Positions 32,919 to 41,013 of a DNA stretch of 64,000 bases are shown piece by piece. The notes beneath the pieces are model-generated. The model saw nothing but the letters and a program-made list of their open reading frames with translations, had not been told where the DNA came from and did no database searches. This DNA is from Ureibacillus thermophilus (lineage in GTDB: Bacteria; Bacillota; Bacilli; Bacillales_A; Planococcaceae): assembly GCF_042657185.1 (NCBI RefSeq), contig NZ_JBHSNN010000021.1, one strand, 5' to 3'. How positions within the stretch are numbered: the stretch's first letter is position 1; each line of letters starts with the position of its first letter. The translations under genes and the position numbers were made by a program.

Positions 32919-34268
32919 TTATTCGGCAATTGAGTATAAATTTGTTTCTTGTTCTTCTGGCAATTTGATGACTTCAATGTATAAAATGTGATGACCATCC
33001 AATTTTTTAATTTTGAATTCGTATCCCTCATATACAAAGCTGTCACCTTCAACAGCATCGTAGCGTTGAGTCCAGAACCAACCACCGATTGTATCGATAT
33101 CTTCGTCATTAATATGAATATTTAACAATTCATTGACATCTTCAATTAACATTTTTGCATCTATAATATAATGACCATCACTGATTTCTTGAACTTCAGG
33201 GATTTCATCTTCGTCGAATTCGTCTTGAATATCGCCGACGATTTCTTCGATGATGTCTTCAATGGTTACTAAACCGGAAGTTCCCCCATATTCGTCCATT
33301 AAAATCGCCATGTGAATACGGTCATGCTGCATTTTCAATAATAAGTCGCTAATCGGAACAGTTTCAATTACTCGAATGATCGGCTGCATATATTCTGTAA
33401 TCGGTTTATCTGCATTTTTAGGATCTTGTATATACGCCGTTAATAGATGTTTTAAGTTAACTAGTCCAAGCACATGGTCTTTATCTCCATCAATGACCGG
33501 ATAACGGGTATATTGTTCCACACCCATTACTTCAAATACATCTTTTAACTTTACGTCTTTATCAATCGCTGAAATTTCTGTTCGCGGCACCATAATTTCT
33601 TTCGCCGTGCGATCAGAAAATTCAAAGATACTATTTACGTATTCGAATTCTGAATATTTAATTTCACCGCTTTTAAAGCTGTCTGCCATGATCATACGAA
33701 GCTCTTCCTCCGTATGGGCTGTATCGGTTTCGTTAAATGATTTTACACCGAAAATTCTTGCCAAGCCGCGAGCAGACGTATTTAAAAGGTGAATGAAAGG
33801 ATACATTACCTTATAAAATGTATACAGCGCTCCTGAAAGATTCAGTGTTACCCATTCAGCTTTTGTAATCGCTAACGTTTTAGGCGCTAATTCACCTGCC
33901 ACAACATGGATATACGTTACTATACTGAATGCAATAATAAATGAAAGAACTTCAGATATAGGTCCTGTTATGCCAATCCAATTAAATATTGGACTCAATA
34001 AAATTTGTACGGTAGGTTCCCCTAACCAACCTAAACCTAATGAAGTAATGGTAATACCTAATTGACAAGCAGATAAATACTCGTCAAGGTTATCAATTAC
34101 CTTTTTAGCCTTAATTGCTTTTTTGTTTCCTTCTTCTACAAGTTGATCAATACGCGTTGCACGTACTTTCACTATTGCGAACTCGCTCGCAACGAAAAAT
34201 CCTGAAAGTAAAATTAATAAGACAAAAATTGCTAACTTAATGGTCAGCCCTACTATGTCTCCGTCCAA
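32919..34268 (-). CDS. CNNM/HlyC-CorC family membrane protein
   Basis: A 449-residue protein of the 'hemolysin C' family, now linked to magnesium efflux or homeostasis. The DUF21 membrane domain (about 1-200) has four spans and ACQLGITITSLGLGWLGEP near residue 70. Two CBS domains follow (MVPRTEISAIDKDV near 225 and the KMQHDRIHMAILMDEYGGTSGLVTIEDIIEEIVGDIQDEFDEDE region near 310). A CorC/HlyC domain ends it. The start is ATG 34268, 305 bp from the divergent yheB. No toxin role is implied. Confidence 0.92.
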   Translation of the reverse strand: MDGDIVGLTIKLAIFVLLILLSGFFVASEFAIVKVRATRIDQLVEEGNKKAIKAKKVIDNLDEYLSACQLGITITSLGLGWLGEPTVQILLSPIFNWIGITGPISEVLSFIIAFSIVTYIHVVAGELAPKTLAITKAEWVTLNLSGALYTFYKVMYPFIHLLNTSARGLARIFGVKSFNETDTAHTEEELRMIMADSFKSGEIKYSEFEYVNSIFEFSDRTAKEIMVPRTEISAIDKDVKLKDVFEVMGVEQYTRYPVIDGDKDHVLGLVNLKHLLTAYIQDPKNADKPITEYMQPIIRVIETVPISDLLLKMQHDRIHMAILMDEYGGTSGLVTIEDIIEEIVGDIQDEFDEDEIPEVQEISDGHYIIDAKMLIEDVNELLNIHINDEDIDTIGGWFWTQRYDAVEGDSFVYEGYEFKIKKLDGHHILYIEVIKLPEEQETNLYSIAE

Positions 34269-34573
34269 ATACTTTCCTCATACCACGCCCGAATGAGGGG
34301 TGAATAGAGGAGTACACCTCCTATAAAAAAATTTATTTCAATGAGATAATAATAACGCATTTTTTGTAAAAATACAAATTATCGTCTCTGAAATTTTCAG
34401 AAGATTGTGAGTCATTCTACATTATATAGTATGCAATTTTCTTTAAAAATTTAAATCCCGCGAAATGAAACAATTTATAAAGTAAAATCGTACTGAAAGA
34501 GGTACAATTATTTTTTTCCTAAAGAACCTTTTGATATAATGGAAAATCATAGTTTTTAGAAAAGAGGATTTAC
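34269..34573. promoter_or_regulatory. Divergent intergenic region with CodY-like box and yheB promoter
   Basis: AATTTTCAGAAGATT at 34392-34406 matches the CodY box AATTTTCWGAAAATT at 14 of 15 positions. An extended -10 element TGATATAAT (34532-34540) lies 33 bp before yheB; its -35 is poor. Nothing else is recognisable in the 305 bp. Confidence 0.5.
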
Positions 34574-35716
34574 ATGAAGACAGCATTCGTAATACTCTTT
34601 ATGGCAATTATCGGAGCAATCATCGGCAGTGTAACAAACTTCCTCGCCATTAAAATGATTTTTAGACCGTATCAAGCAAAGTATATTGGAAAATGGCGTT
34701 TTCCTTTTACGCCGGGATTAATTCCAAAACGGCGTGGGGAATTGGCAAGACAAATTGGAGTTACCGTCAATGATTACCTACTTACGCCGGATGTCATCAA
34801 AAATAAATTATTCTCACCCGAAATTCGTTTTGCCATTTTGCAGTTTGCACAAACAAAAGTCGAAGAAATCATTTTTTTAAATAACCGAACATTGAAAGAA
34901 TGGCTGGGGCTTGCCGGATTCAAAAATGTACCTGAAAAAGTCGAAGGACGAGTGGATGATTTTATTGAAAAGCAATTTCTTCATTTTAAACAAGAGCTGA
35001 CCACGAAACCAATTGAAGAAGTCGTACCGGAAGAGATTATGAAGTCAGTCGATCAAAAAGTTCCTCAATTAGTGGACACTTTGCTTCTTAAAGGGGAAGA
35101 TTATATTTTATCTTCCAAAGGAGAAATCACCATTAAAAATCTGTTGGATGATTTTCTTGCTTCCAAAGGAACGCTCGGCGGCATTTTTCAAATGTTTTTA
35201 AGCGATTCTTCATCTATTGTTGCCAAAATTCAACAAGAGCTTGTCCGCATTCTCCGTTCATCAGAAACAAAAAATTCAATCGTGAATATTCTAAATGAGG
35301 AATGGGAAAAAATTAAAAAACGCCCTATCATGACATACTTAAATGATATACAATTAGAACCAATACTAATGAATATCCAATCCTACGCGAAAAAGGAATT
35401 AGCCATTGAAGATCGGTTAAATAAAACAATCCACTACTACTTTCCAAATGGACACGATTGGGTAAAGTATGAGATAATGCCTAAAGTTGTGGATAAAGCT
35501 TTGGAAATTGCTGAAATTCATCTGGAAGATGTACTGAGACGTTTAGATATAAAAGAAGTCGTTCGCGAGCAAGTGGATTCTTTCCCAATTGAAAAGTTGG
35601 AAGAGATTGTCGTGGGTATTGCCAGCCGAGAATTAATGATGATTACTTTTTTAGGCGGGTTTTTAGGTGGATTGATTGGTATCGTACAAGGCTTGATTGT
35701 ACAATTGTTAAACTAA
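34574..35716 (+). CDS. yheB: DUF445 family membrane protein (YheB-like)
   Basis: A 380-residue protein of the DUF445 family with a hydrophobic span at each end (FVILFMAIIGAIIGSVTNFLAI and FLGGFLGGLIGIVQGLIVQLL) and a long helical middle. The conserved N-terminal motif KMIFRPYQAKYIGKWRFPFTPGLIPKRRGELA is complete. In Bacillus subtilis yheB is next to yheA, as here. Function is not established. GAGGATTTAC precedes ATG 34574. Confidence 0.9.
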   Translation: MKTAFVILFMAIIGAIIGSVTNFLAIKMIFRPYQAKYIGKWRFPFTPGLIPKRRGELARQIGVTVNDYLLTPDVIKNKLFSPEIRFAILQFAQTKVEEIIFLNNRTLKEWLGLAGFKNVPEKVEGRVDDFIEKQFLHFKQELTTKPIEEVVPEEIMKSVDQKVPQLVDTLLLKGEDYILSSKGEITIKNLLDDFLASKGTLGGIFQMFLSDSSSIVAKIQQELVRILRSSETKNSIVNILNEEWEKIKKRPIMTYLNDIQLEPILMNIQSYAKKELAIEDRLNKTIHYYFPNGHDWVKYEIMPKVVDKALEIAEIHLEDVLRRLDIKEVVREQVDSFPIEKLEEIVVGIASRELMMITFLGGFLGGLIGIVQGLIVQLLN

Positions 35717-35735
35717 TATGAATAGGAATGATAAA

Positions 35736-36080
35736 ATGAGCAATTTTATGGAAACCATCCAACAGGTAGAAGCTTCCATTAGCCAAACGGAAGAATTTCA
35801 ACAGTTAAAAGGAGCGGTTGAAGTCGTTCGCAATGATGATGAAGCAAGAACGATTTTCACACAATTCCGCAATGCACAATTGAAATTGCAGCAAATGCAG
35901 ATGCAAGGGGAAGAATTGCAGGAAGAGGAATACTTCTACTTCCAAAAAGTTCTTCAACTAGCAGAACAAAATCTGAAAATTAAAGCGTTGTTTGATGCAG
36001 AAATGGCATTAAGCCGCTTGATTGACGATTTGAATCGTTCATTGATTAGACCGATTCAATCTATTTATGAAGGACTCTAA
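35736..36080 (+). CDS. yheA: YlbF/YmcA family protein YheA
   Basis: A helical 114-residue protein of the YlbF/YmcA (DUF964) family, some members of which form Fe-S-containing complexes that influence RNA turnover and development. VEASISQTEEFQQLKGAVEVVRNDDEARTIFTQFRNAQLKLQQMQMQGEE is the family core. ATG 35736 (MSNFMETIQQ) has TAGGA at a good distance; an ATG at 35718 adds six residues. The gene follows yheB after about 20 bp in one operon and is followed by a strong terminator. Confidence 0.85.
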   Translation: MSNFMETIQQVEASISQTEEFQQLKGAVEVVRNDDEARTIFTQFRNAQLKLQQMQMQGEELQEEEYFYFQKVLQLAEQNLKIKALFDAEMALSRLIDDLNRSLIRPIQSIYEGL

Positions 36081-36094
36081 GAGCATGTCCATTT

Positions 36095-36116
36095 GACCGC
36101 ACGAAAAGGTGTGGTC
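36095..36116 (+). terminator. Terminator of yheBA
   Basis: GACCGCAC and GTGTGGTC pair around GAAAAG, followed by seven T residues. Confidence 0.85.
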
Positions 36117-36193
36117 TTTTTTTATTGGATTAATCCGTGTATGCTTGTTAAAATAAAGTTCAGTTGAAAGACAGATCAAAGGAAGAGGTATGA

Positions 36194-37708
36194 ATGAAAA
36201 AAATTTTAGTTCACGAACGTTTCAAAGAAGATTGGATTCAGGTTTTAACCCATATCGCCAATTTATTTTTTGAAGATAGTAAACTATGTGAATCGATAGA
36301 TAATCCTGATTTATCTGTTCATTTTCAATATAAAATAGAAAACAACGTCTATTCCACTGCATGCCAATTAGAAGTGGACGGAAAAACTTATGTCTGCACT
36401 TATTCAAAAGAATACGACACTGATGGAACGGAACGGGAGCAAAATATACGCATGAAGCGGGCATTGTCCCATGTACTGTTGGACGTATTGGAACAATATA
36501 CAGGCATCAAGCAGCAATGGGGCATTTTAACCGGCATCCGTCCCACAAAGCTTTATCATAAATTCAGAAAAGAGGGGCTATCCCGCGATGAAATACGTGC
36601 AGTTTTGAAAAAAGATTTCCGCGTATCCGATGAGAAAATTTCTTTATTGGAATCAATTGTAGAGAGGCAACTTGCCACCATTCCTGATTTAGATGAAATT
36701 GGGAATGAAGTGTCCATCTATATCGGAGTTCCTTTCTGCCCAACAAAATGCGCTTACTGCACGTTCCCTGCTTATGCCATCGCGCCGAACCGAAAAACGG
36801 GTAGGGTGGCAACTTTCCTTGATGCATTGCATATTGAGATGAGGGAAATTGGAAAATGGCTGAAGGAAAATAATATGAAAGTGACTTCGGTTTATTGGGG
36901 GGGAGGTACACCGACATCCATTGAAGCAGAGGAGATGGATGCCCTTTATCAAACGATGTATGAATCCTTCCCGAATCCGGAAAACATCCGGGAAATAACG
37001 GTGGAAGCCGGCCGTCCAGATACGATTACGTTGGAGAAACTCGAAGTGCTGAAAAAATGGGGAATTGACCGCATTTCTGTGAATCCGCAAAGTTATACGG
37101 ATGAAACATTGAAAGCAATTGGCCGCCATCATTCTGTGCAGGAGACCATTGATAAGTTTTGGCTGGCCCGGAATTCAGGCATGAACAATATCAATATGGA
37201 TTTAATTATCGGGTTGCCGAATGAAGGAATTGAAGAATTCCAGCATTCGTTGGATGAGACGGAAAAACTAATGCCGGAATCATTGACGGTGCATACACTG
37301 TCTTTCAAACGGGCATCGGAAATGACAAGAAATAAGGAAAAGTATAAGGTGGCTGATCGGGCAACAGTGTCACGGATGATGGAGATGGCTCAGGAGTGGA
37401 CTCGCGAGAATGGCTACCATCCGTATTATTTGTACCGCCAAAAAAATATTTTAGGGAATTTGGAAAATGTGGGGTATTCAAAGCCTGGTGACGAAAGCAT
37501 CTACAATATCGTGATAATGGAAGAAGTGCAGACGATCATAGGAATCGGATGCGGCGCCGCTTCCAAATTCGTTAATCCGGAAACCGGAGCAATTACCCAA
37601 TACTACAATCCAAAAGAACCTTTCCAATATATTGCTTCTTTTGAAGGGGCTATCGAGAAAAAAATTGAGATGTTGGATCAGTTGTATGGGGTGGAATTGA
37701 AAAAATAA
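36194..37708 (+). CDS. hemZ: Coproporphyrinogen dehydrogenase HemZ-like radical SAM protein
   Basis: An oxygen-independent, HemN-like radical SAM enzyme of heme synthesis. The 504-residue protein has a long N-terminal part with ILTGIRPTKL near residue 111, then the SAM-cluster motif CPTKCAYC (Cys182, 186, 189). YWGGGTPTS and SVNPQSYTDETLKAIGRHHS follow near 235 and 300, typical of HemN-type proteins. The C-terminal HemN domain is near 430. GAAGAGG precedes ATG 36194. It stands alone, far from hemEHY. HemZ is assigned by homology; its exact reaction in Bacillus is less certain. Confidence 0.9.
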   Translation: MKKILVHERFKEDWIQVLTHIANLFFEDSKLCESIDNPDLSVHFQYKIENNVYSTACQLEVDGKTYVCTYSKEYDTDGTEREQNIRMKRALSHVLLDVLEQYTGIKQQWGILTGIRPTKLYHKFRKEGLSRDEIRAVLKKDFRVSDEKISLLESIVERQLATIPDLDEIGNEVSIYIGVPFCPTKCAYCTFPAYAIAPNRKTGRVATFLDALHIEMREIGKWLKENNMKVTSVYWGGGTPTSIEAEEMDALYQTMYESFPNPENIREITVEAGRPDTITLEKLEVLKKWGIDRISVNPQSYTDETLKAIGRHHSVQETIDKFWLARNSGMNNINMDLIIGLPNEGIEEFQHSLDETEKLMPESLTVHTLSFKRASEMTRNKEKYKVADRATVSRMMEMAQEWTRENGYHPYYLYRQKNILGNLENVGYSKPGDESIYNIVIMEEVQTIIGIGCGAASKFVNPETGAITQYYNPKEPFQYIASFEGAIEKKIEMLDQLYGVELKK

Positions 37709-37710
37709 CA

Positions 37711-37890
37711 GTTTGGCGATTAAGTTAAGCCTTTTGGCGATAATGCAATAGGAATTGGCGATTAACTGCCTACTACTGGCGATTATCGCTATAATCAAGG
37801 GATGAAATTTCACGATTGGCGAATATGTTCACAATTTTGGTGATACAAATTCCGAATCCGGCGATAATAGTCAACATTTTGGTGAATATC
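37711..37890. repeat. 21-bp-phased array with GGCGAT core
   Basis: GGCGAT cores or near matches begin at 37715, 37736, 37757 and 37778, with a degenerate GGGATG at 37799; then a 19-bp step to 37818, and again 21-bp steps to 37839, 37860 and 37881. GGCGAT is the reverse complement of ATCGCC, the core at 19263 and 40840. It starts 7 bp after hemZ and ends before the 37927 terminator, between convergent genes. Confidence 0.88.
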
Positions 37891-37926
37891 AATCTTCAAA
37901 GTATTCGCTTTTCACGATAATAAAAT

Positions 37927-37948
37927 GGCTGGCAGAAATTAGCCAGCC
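37927..37948 (+). terminator. Terminator of hemZ
   Basis: GGCTGGC and GCCAGCC pair around AGAAATTA, with CTTTTTC after. The hemZ array lies between the gene and this hairpin. Confidence 0.8.
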
Positions 37949-37991
37949 CTTTTTCTTTGTTAGTGCGGGAAAAAGAATCTTGATGAGGAAA

Positions 37992-38387
37992 TCACTCTAT
38001 TTCCTTTACAACTGTTCCGGCAAAACGGTCTTGGGCAAGTCTCGAGCCGTCTTCCCCTTCATAAGCTTCCCGGTTGTTCAAGTAGGAAAAAAGACCAAGG
38101 GTATCGCGATAAGCGCTGCGTTTTAGAATTTGTTTGCATGTCGGTTTTGAACCGTCTTCTCTTTCAAGCTTCAACCCCATCATTTTATAGCCGATCGTCT
38201 GGCCGCTATTTTTCAATTGGGCGTATTCCAATCCCCAAAATACGGCAGTCGGTGTCACCACATTATGTACAAATTCGCTTTTCACCTTTTTTCGCAACAA
38301 ATATTCAATGCCAAAGGTAAGGGCGGTAGATATCGCTAAATCGATGGCGCAAGCTTTTAACCGTTTTTTTGTCAATTCTTTCATCAT
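37992..38387 (-). CDS. RDD family membrane protein
   Basis: A 131-residue protein of the RDD family. RLKACAIDLAISTALTFGIEYLL is the first span with the Arg and Asp that name the family. SGQTIGYKMMGLKLE and RSAYRDTLGLF follow. The middle hydrophobic part is short, so it may have only two spans. ATG 38387 is chosen because GAGGGGTGAC stands just before; an earlier ATG at 38399 overlaps that site. Function of this family is mostly unknown, though some members take part in ion exchange. Confidence 0.75.
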   Translation of the reverse strand: MMKELTKKRLKACAIDLAISTALTFGIEYLLRKKVKSEFVHNVVTPTAVFWGLEYAQLKNSGQTIGYKMMGLKLEREDGSKPTCKQILKRSAYRDTLGLFSYLNNREAYEGEDGSRLAQDRFAGTVVKEIE

Positions 38388-38457
38388 GTCACCCCTCATT
38401 ATTTATTAATAACGCACATGAAAAGAACTCGAGGGCATTATTGCCGTTTTCCATGAA

Positions 38458-39069
38458 TCAATTATTGATGAACAATTCAAACACGCTGCCATAGTCGTCA
38501 TAAGCGTATTGATTGTTCATATCCTTTAACCATTCATTTGTAAATTGGGCAATGGCTTTGAAGGATTCAGCCGGTGAAGTTTGCGACATGCCGTTTGAAA
38601 TGCTTTTTTGCGCATATTCCAAGCTGTCTTGGGCAAATTTCATATACTTTTCATTGGATTTCATGATGCGTTCCATTTCAACGAGCGCTTTGTACAAATC
38701 TTTCACTTTGTCCAATTCGTTTTTATTGATATCGATGCTGAATGGTGTATTCCCGATTGTAAATTTGATCTCCACATCCAAATCGATCGTTCCTGCTGTT
38801 TCCAAAGAAACGTTGCTGATTGGGTTCCATTTGTATTCGTATCTTTTTAACGTGCGTTTTTTGCTGACAGCCAAATCGCCGTCCACATGAATTAACGCCA
38901 AATTTGTAAAGCAATATTCATCGGCTCTTGTTTTGATGAGAAAATAAATTTTTTCTCCGATTTCATGCAGTACATAATCATCCGAATCGGTTTTATCATA
39001 ATCCTGTGGCTCGATCACTTTTCCTATATCAGATAAACCAAGGGCATCGGATGCAAATTTTTTTAGCAT
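38458..39069 (-). CDS. Bacterial PH-domain protein (YvbH-like)
   Basis: A 203-residue soluble protein. The first part (about 1-120) is a bacterial PH domain: VIEPQDYDKTDSDDYVLHEIGEKIYFLIKTRADEYCFTNLALIHVDGD and TIDLDVEIKFTIGNTPFSIDI. The last part has an oligomerisation helix and the short C-terminal motif found in YvbH of Bacillus subtilis. Function is unknown. The start ATG 39069 (MLKKFASD) follows AAAGGAG; an upstream codon at 39087 overlaps it. Confidence 0.8.
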   Translation of the reverse strand: MLKKFASDALGLSDIGKVIEPQDYDKTDSDDYVLHEIGEKIYFLIKTRADEYCFTNLALIHVDGDLAVSKKRTLKRYEYKWNPISNVSLETAGTIDLDVEIKFTIGNTPFSIDINKNELDKVKDLYKALVEMERIMKSNEKYMKFAQDSLEYAQKSISNGMSQTSPAESFKAIAQFTNEWLKDMNNQYAYDDYGSVFELFINN

Positions 39070-39181
39070 AGGTGGAACTCCTTTCAATTATATTTACAAT
39101 TCATACGAATGAGTCTTTATAAAGTTTCATTTGATTGTTAGAATAGAAAATGTGACAAAAAACTAATAGGGGAAGTTGGAA

Positions 39182-39973
39182 ATGGCAATTACTACAATCG
39201 TATTTGATTTAGATGACACGTTGCTTTGGGATAAAAAAAGCATAAAAACCGCTTTTGAAAAAACTTGCGAGTATGCAGCAACAAAATATGAACTCGATCC
39301 TGTACAATTGGAGGAAGCAGTTCGACAAGAAGCACGAAAATTGTATGAATCTTATGAAACTTATGATTACACCGTATTAATCGGCATCAACCCGTTTGAA
39401 GGTTTATGGGGAACTTTTGATGACCCAACAGAATCCTTTCAAAAAATGAAAAAAATCGTGCCTACATATCGAAAAGATGCGTGGACAAAGGGATTAAAAA
39501 CATTGGGTATTGATGATGAAGCTTTAGGTGCCGAACTGGGCGAACGTTTCGTGGAAGAACGGAAAAAATATCCATTTGTTTATGAAGATACGTATAAAGT
39601 GCTTGATGCATTGAAAGGTAGGTACCAATTAGTGCTTCTGACAAATGGTGCGCCAAGCTTGCAAAATTTGAAATTAGAGATGACGCCGGAAATTCGTCCA
39701 TATTTTGACCATGTGATTATTTCAGGAGATTTTGGAAAAGGAAAACCGGATCCTTCTCTTTTTGAATATATGATGAAAAAAGCCGGCATCACGGCTGATG
39801 AAGGCATTATGGTTGGCGATAATTTGAATACGGATATTTTAGGTTCATCACGGGTAGGCATGCGAAATGTTTGGATTAATCGAGAAAATAAACCAAAAAA
39901 TCCGGATATCGTGCCTACTTATGAAGTAACTTCTTTAACGGAATTTTTGCAGCTGCTAGAAAAAATTTCATAA
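39182..39973 (+). CDS. HAD family hydrolase
   Basis: A phosphatase-type HAD protein of 263 residues. Motif I is FDLDDTLLWD near residue 8, motif II the Thr in LLTNGAPS near 155, motif III the Lys in GKGKPDPSLF near 190, and motif IV VGDNLNTDILGS near 215. A long helical cap lies between motifs I and II, as in the YjjG/YsaA-type enzymes. ATG 39182 has AGGGGAAG upstream; TTG 39176 is less likely. The substrate is unknown, perhaps a sugar phosphate or nucleotide. Confidence 0.88.
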   Translation: MAITTIVFDLDDTLLWDKKSIKTAFEKTCEYAATKYELDPVQLEEAVRQEARKLYESYETYDYTVLIGINPFEGLWGTFDDPTESFQKMKKIVPTYRKDAWTKGLKTLGIDDEALGAELGERFVEERKKYPFVYEDTYKVLDALKGRYQLVLLTNGAPSLQNLKLEMTPEIRPYFDHVIISGDFGKGKPDPSLFEYMMKKAGITADEGIMVGDNLNTDILGSSRVGMRNVWINRENKPKNPDIVPTYEVTSLTEFLQLLEKIS

Positions 39974-39983
39974 TGAAAATAAT

Positions 39984-40020
39984 GGGCCGTTTAGAAAGTT
40001 TTCGACTTTCCGGACGGCCT
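39984..40020 (+). terminator. Terminator of the HAD gene
   Basis: GGGCCGTTTAGAAAG pairs with CTTTCCGGACGGCC. It is related in sequence to palindromes at 19393-19429 and 24239-24275, suggesting a repeated terminator type. Confidence 0.7.
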
Positions 40021-40094
40021 TGATTATTGCGGGTGTTTTTTTGTCCGAGTAGCGCCCTGGCTTGTACTTTTTAGAAAAGCATCAATTATTTTAT

Positions 40095-40784
40095 TTATTC
40101 CAAATAATCATATTTACTCGCTTCCTCAATTTCCCGTTTCGTCATAGGGAAAGGAATTTCATCCTTCAGCGATACATGGAAGGATTGAGGTTCATCATTA
40201 TTTGCATATTCCTCAGGGTCATCGTAAAGTTCGTTCACATCCTCAATATCCCCTTCCAAATCCGATGGTGTTTCCGAAGTCCCGTATTTTGCAACGACCT
40301 GGAATGTATCTTCATAATCTTGGATTGCTCCATCAATCTCCCGTTCAGCAAAAGAATTATCCACTGACGGTCTCATCAAATCTTCTTCTGCAGGGCGATC
40401 TGCTGGCACTTCTTTCGCTTCGGCATGCTCAATACAGAAGGATGTATATGGAATGGCCGCTAAACGATCATATGGAATCGGTTCTTTGCAAACTTCACAC
40501 AATCCATATGTACCTTTTTCGATTTTTTCCAAAGCGGCGTTAATTTTCGACAATTCATCTTCTTGGTGAACTTTCAAGGAAAGGTCTTTTTCCCGTTCGT
40601 ACAGTTCAGTCGCCAAGTCGGCAGGGTGGTTGTCGACCGTTGATAATTCCTCGACAGAATCCCGCAAGCTGCCATTATCAAAGGCTTCTTCATCCTTTGA
40701 TAAACTTTTCTGTAAGGCTTGTTTTTCTTCAATCAGCTGCTTTTTCAATTTGGCAATTTGTTTTTCGGTTAAAATCGTCATCAC
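40095..40784 (-). CDS. yteA: DksA/TraR-type zinc-finger protein YteA
   Basis: A 229-residue protein of the YteA (sporulation-linked DksA/TraR) group. A helical coiled-coil N-terminus holds DEEAFDNGSLRDSVEELSTVDNHPADLATELYEREKDL. The zinc finger CEVCKEPIPYDRLAAIPYTSFC is near residue 100, followed by an acidic tail. It may bind RNA polymerase like DksA, but this is only an inference. AAGGATGTG precedes the ATG at 40784, and another ATG follows directly. The gene lies downstream of serA and a 21-bp-phased array. Confidence 0.88.
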   Translation of the reverse strand: MMTILTEKQIAKLKKQLIEEKQALQKSLSKDEEAFDNGSLRDSVEELSTVDNHPADLATELYEREKDLSLKVHQEDELSKINAALEKIEKGTYGLCEVCKEPIPYDRLAAIPYTSFCIEHAEAKEVPADRPAEEDLMRPSVDNSFAEREIDGAIQDYEDTFQVVAKYGTSETPSDLEGDIEDVNELYDDPEEYANNDEPQSFHVSLKDEIPFPMTKREIEEASKYDYLE

Positions 40785-40835
40785 ATCCTTTCGAACATAG
40801 TATGAACAGAAAAATCAAAATTAAAGGGAAGGAAT

Positions 40836-40950
40836 ATTAATCGCCAGAAGGATGAAAATAATCGCCAAAAAGCAACGGATAATCGCCAGAATTGAGGAAA
40901 TAATCGCCGTACAATCAAAAATCGCTTATAAATCGAAGCAATAATCGTCA
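40836..40950. repeat. 21-bp-phased array with ATCGCC core, between serA and yteA
   Basis: ATCGCC cores start at 40840, 40861, 40882 and 40903, each exactly 21 bp apart; degenerate ATCGCT/ATCG words at 40921, 40932 and 40944 continue it. Spacers are unrelated. It is placed beyond the serA terminator and upstream of yteA, unlike the array after hemZ. Confidence 0.87.
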
Positions 40951-40970
40951 TGGGATAGAAAATTATATAA

Positions 40971-41010
40971 AAAAAGAGGCAAAGGAGAATCCCTTTACCT
41001 GCTTTTTTAT
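40971..41010 (-). terminator. Terminator of serA
   Basis: On the minus strand GCAGGTAAAGG pairs with CCTTTGCCTC, followed by seven T residues, directly after serA. Confidence 0.8.
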
Positions 41011-41013
41011 GCA

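Noticed and set aside
32919..34268. Hemolysin toxin
   Set aside because: The DUF21-CBS-CorC layout is that of the CNNM transport family; the old 'hemolysin' label is not supported by sequence.
40640..40840. 66-codon plus-strand ORF opposite yteA
   Set aside because: It is antisense to a conserved coding region and has no ribosome site.
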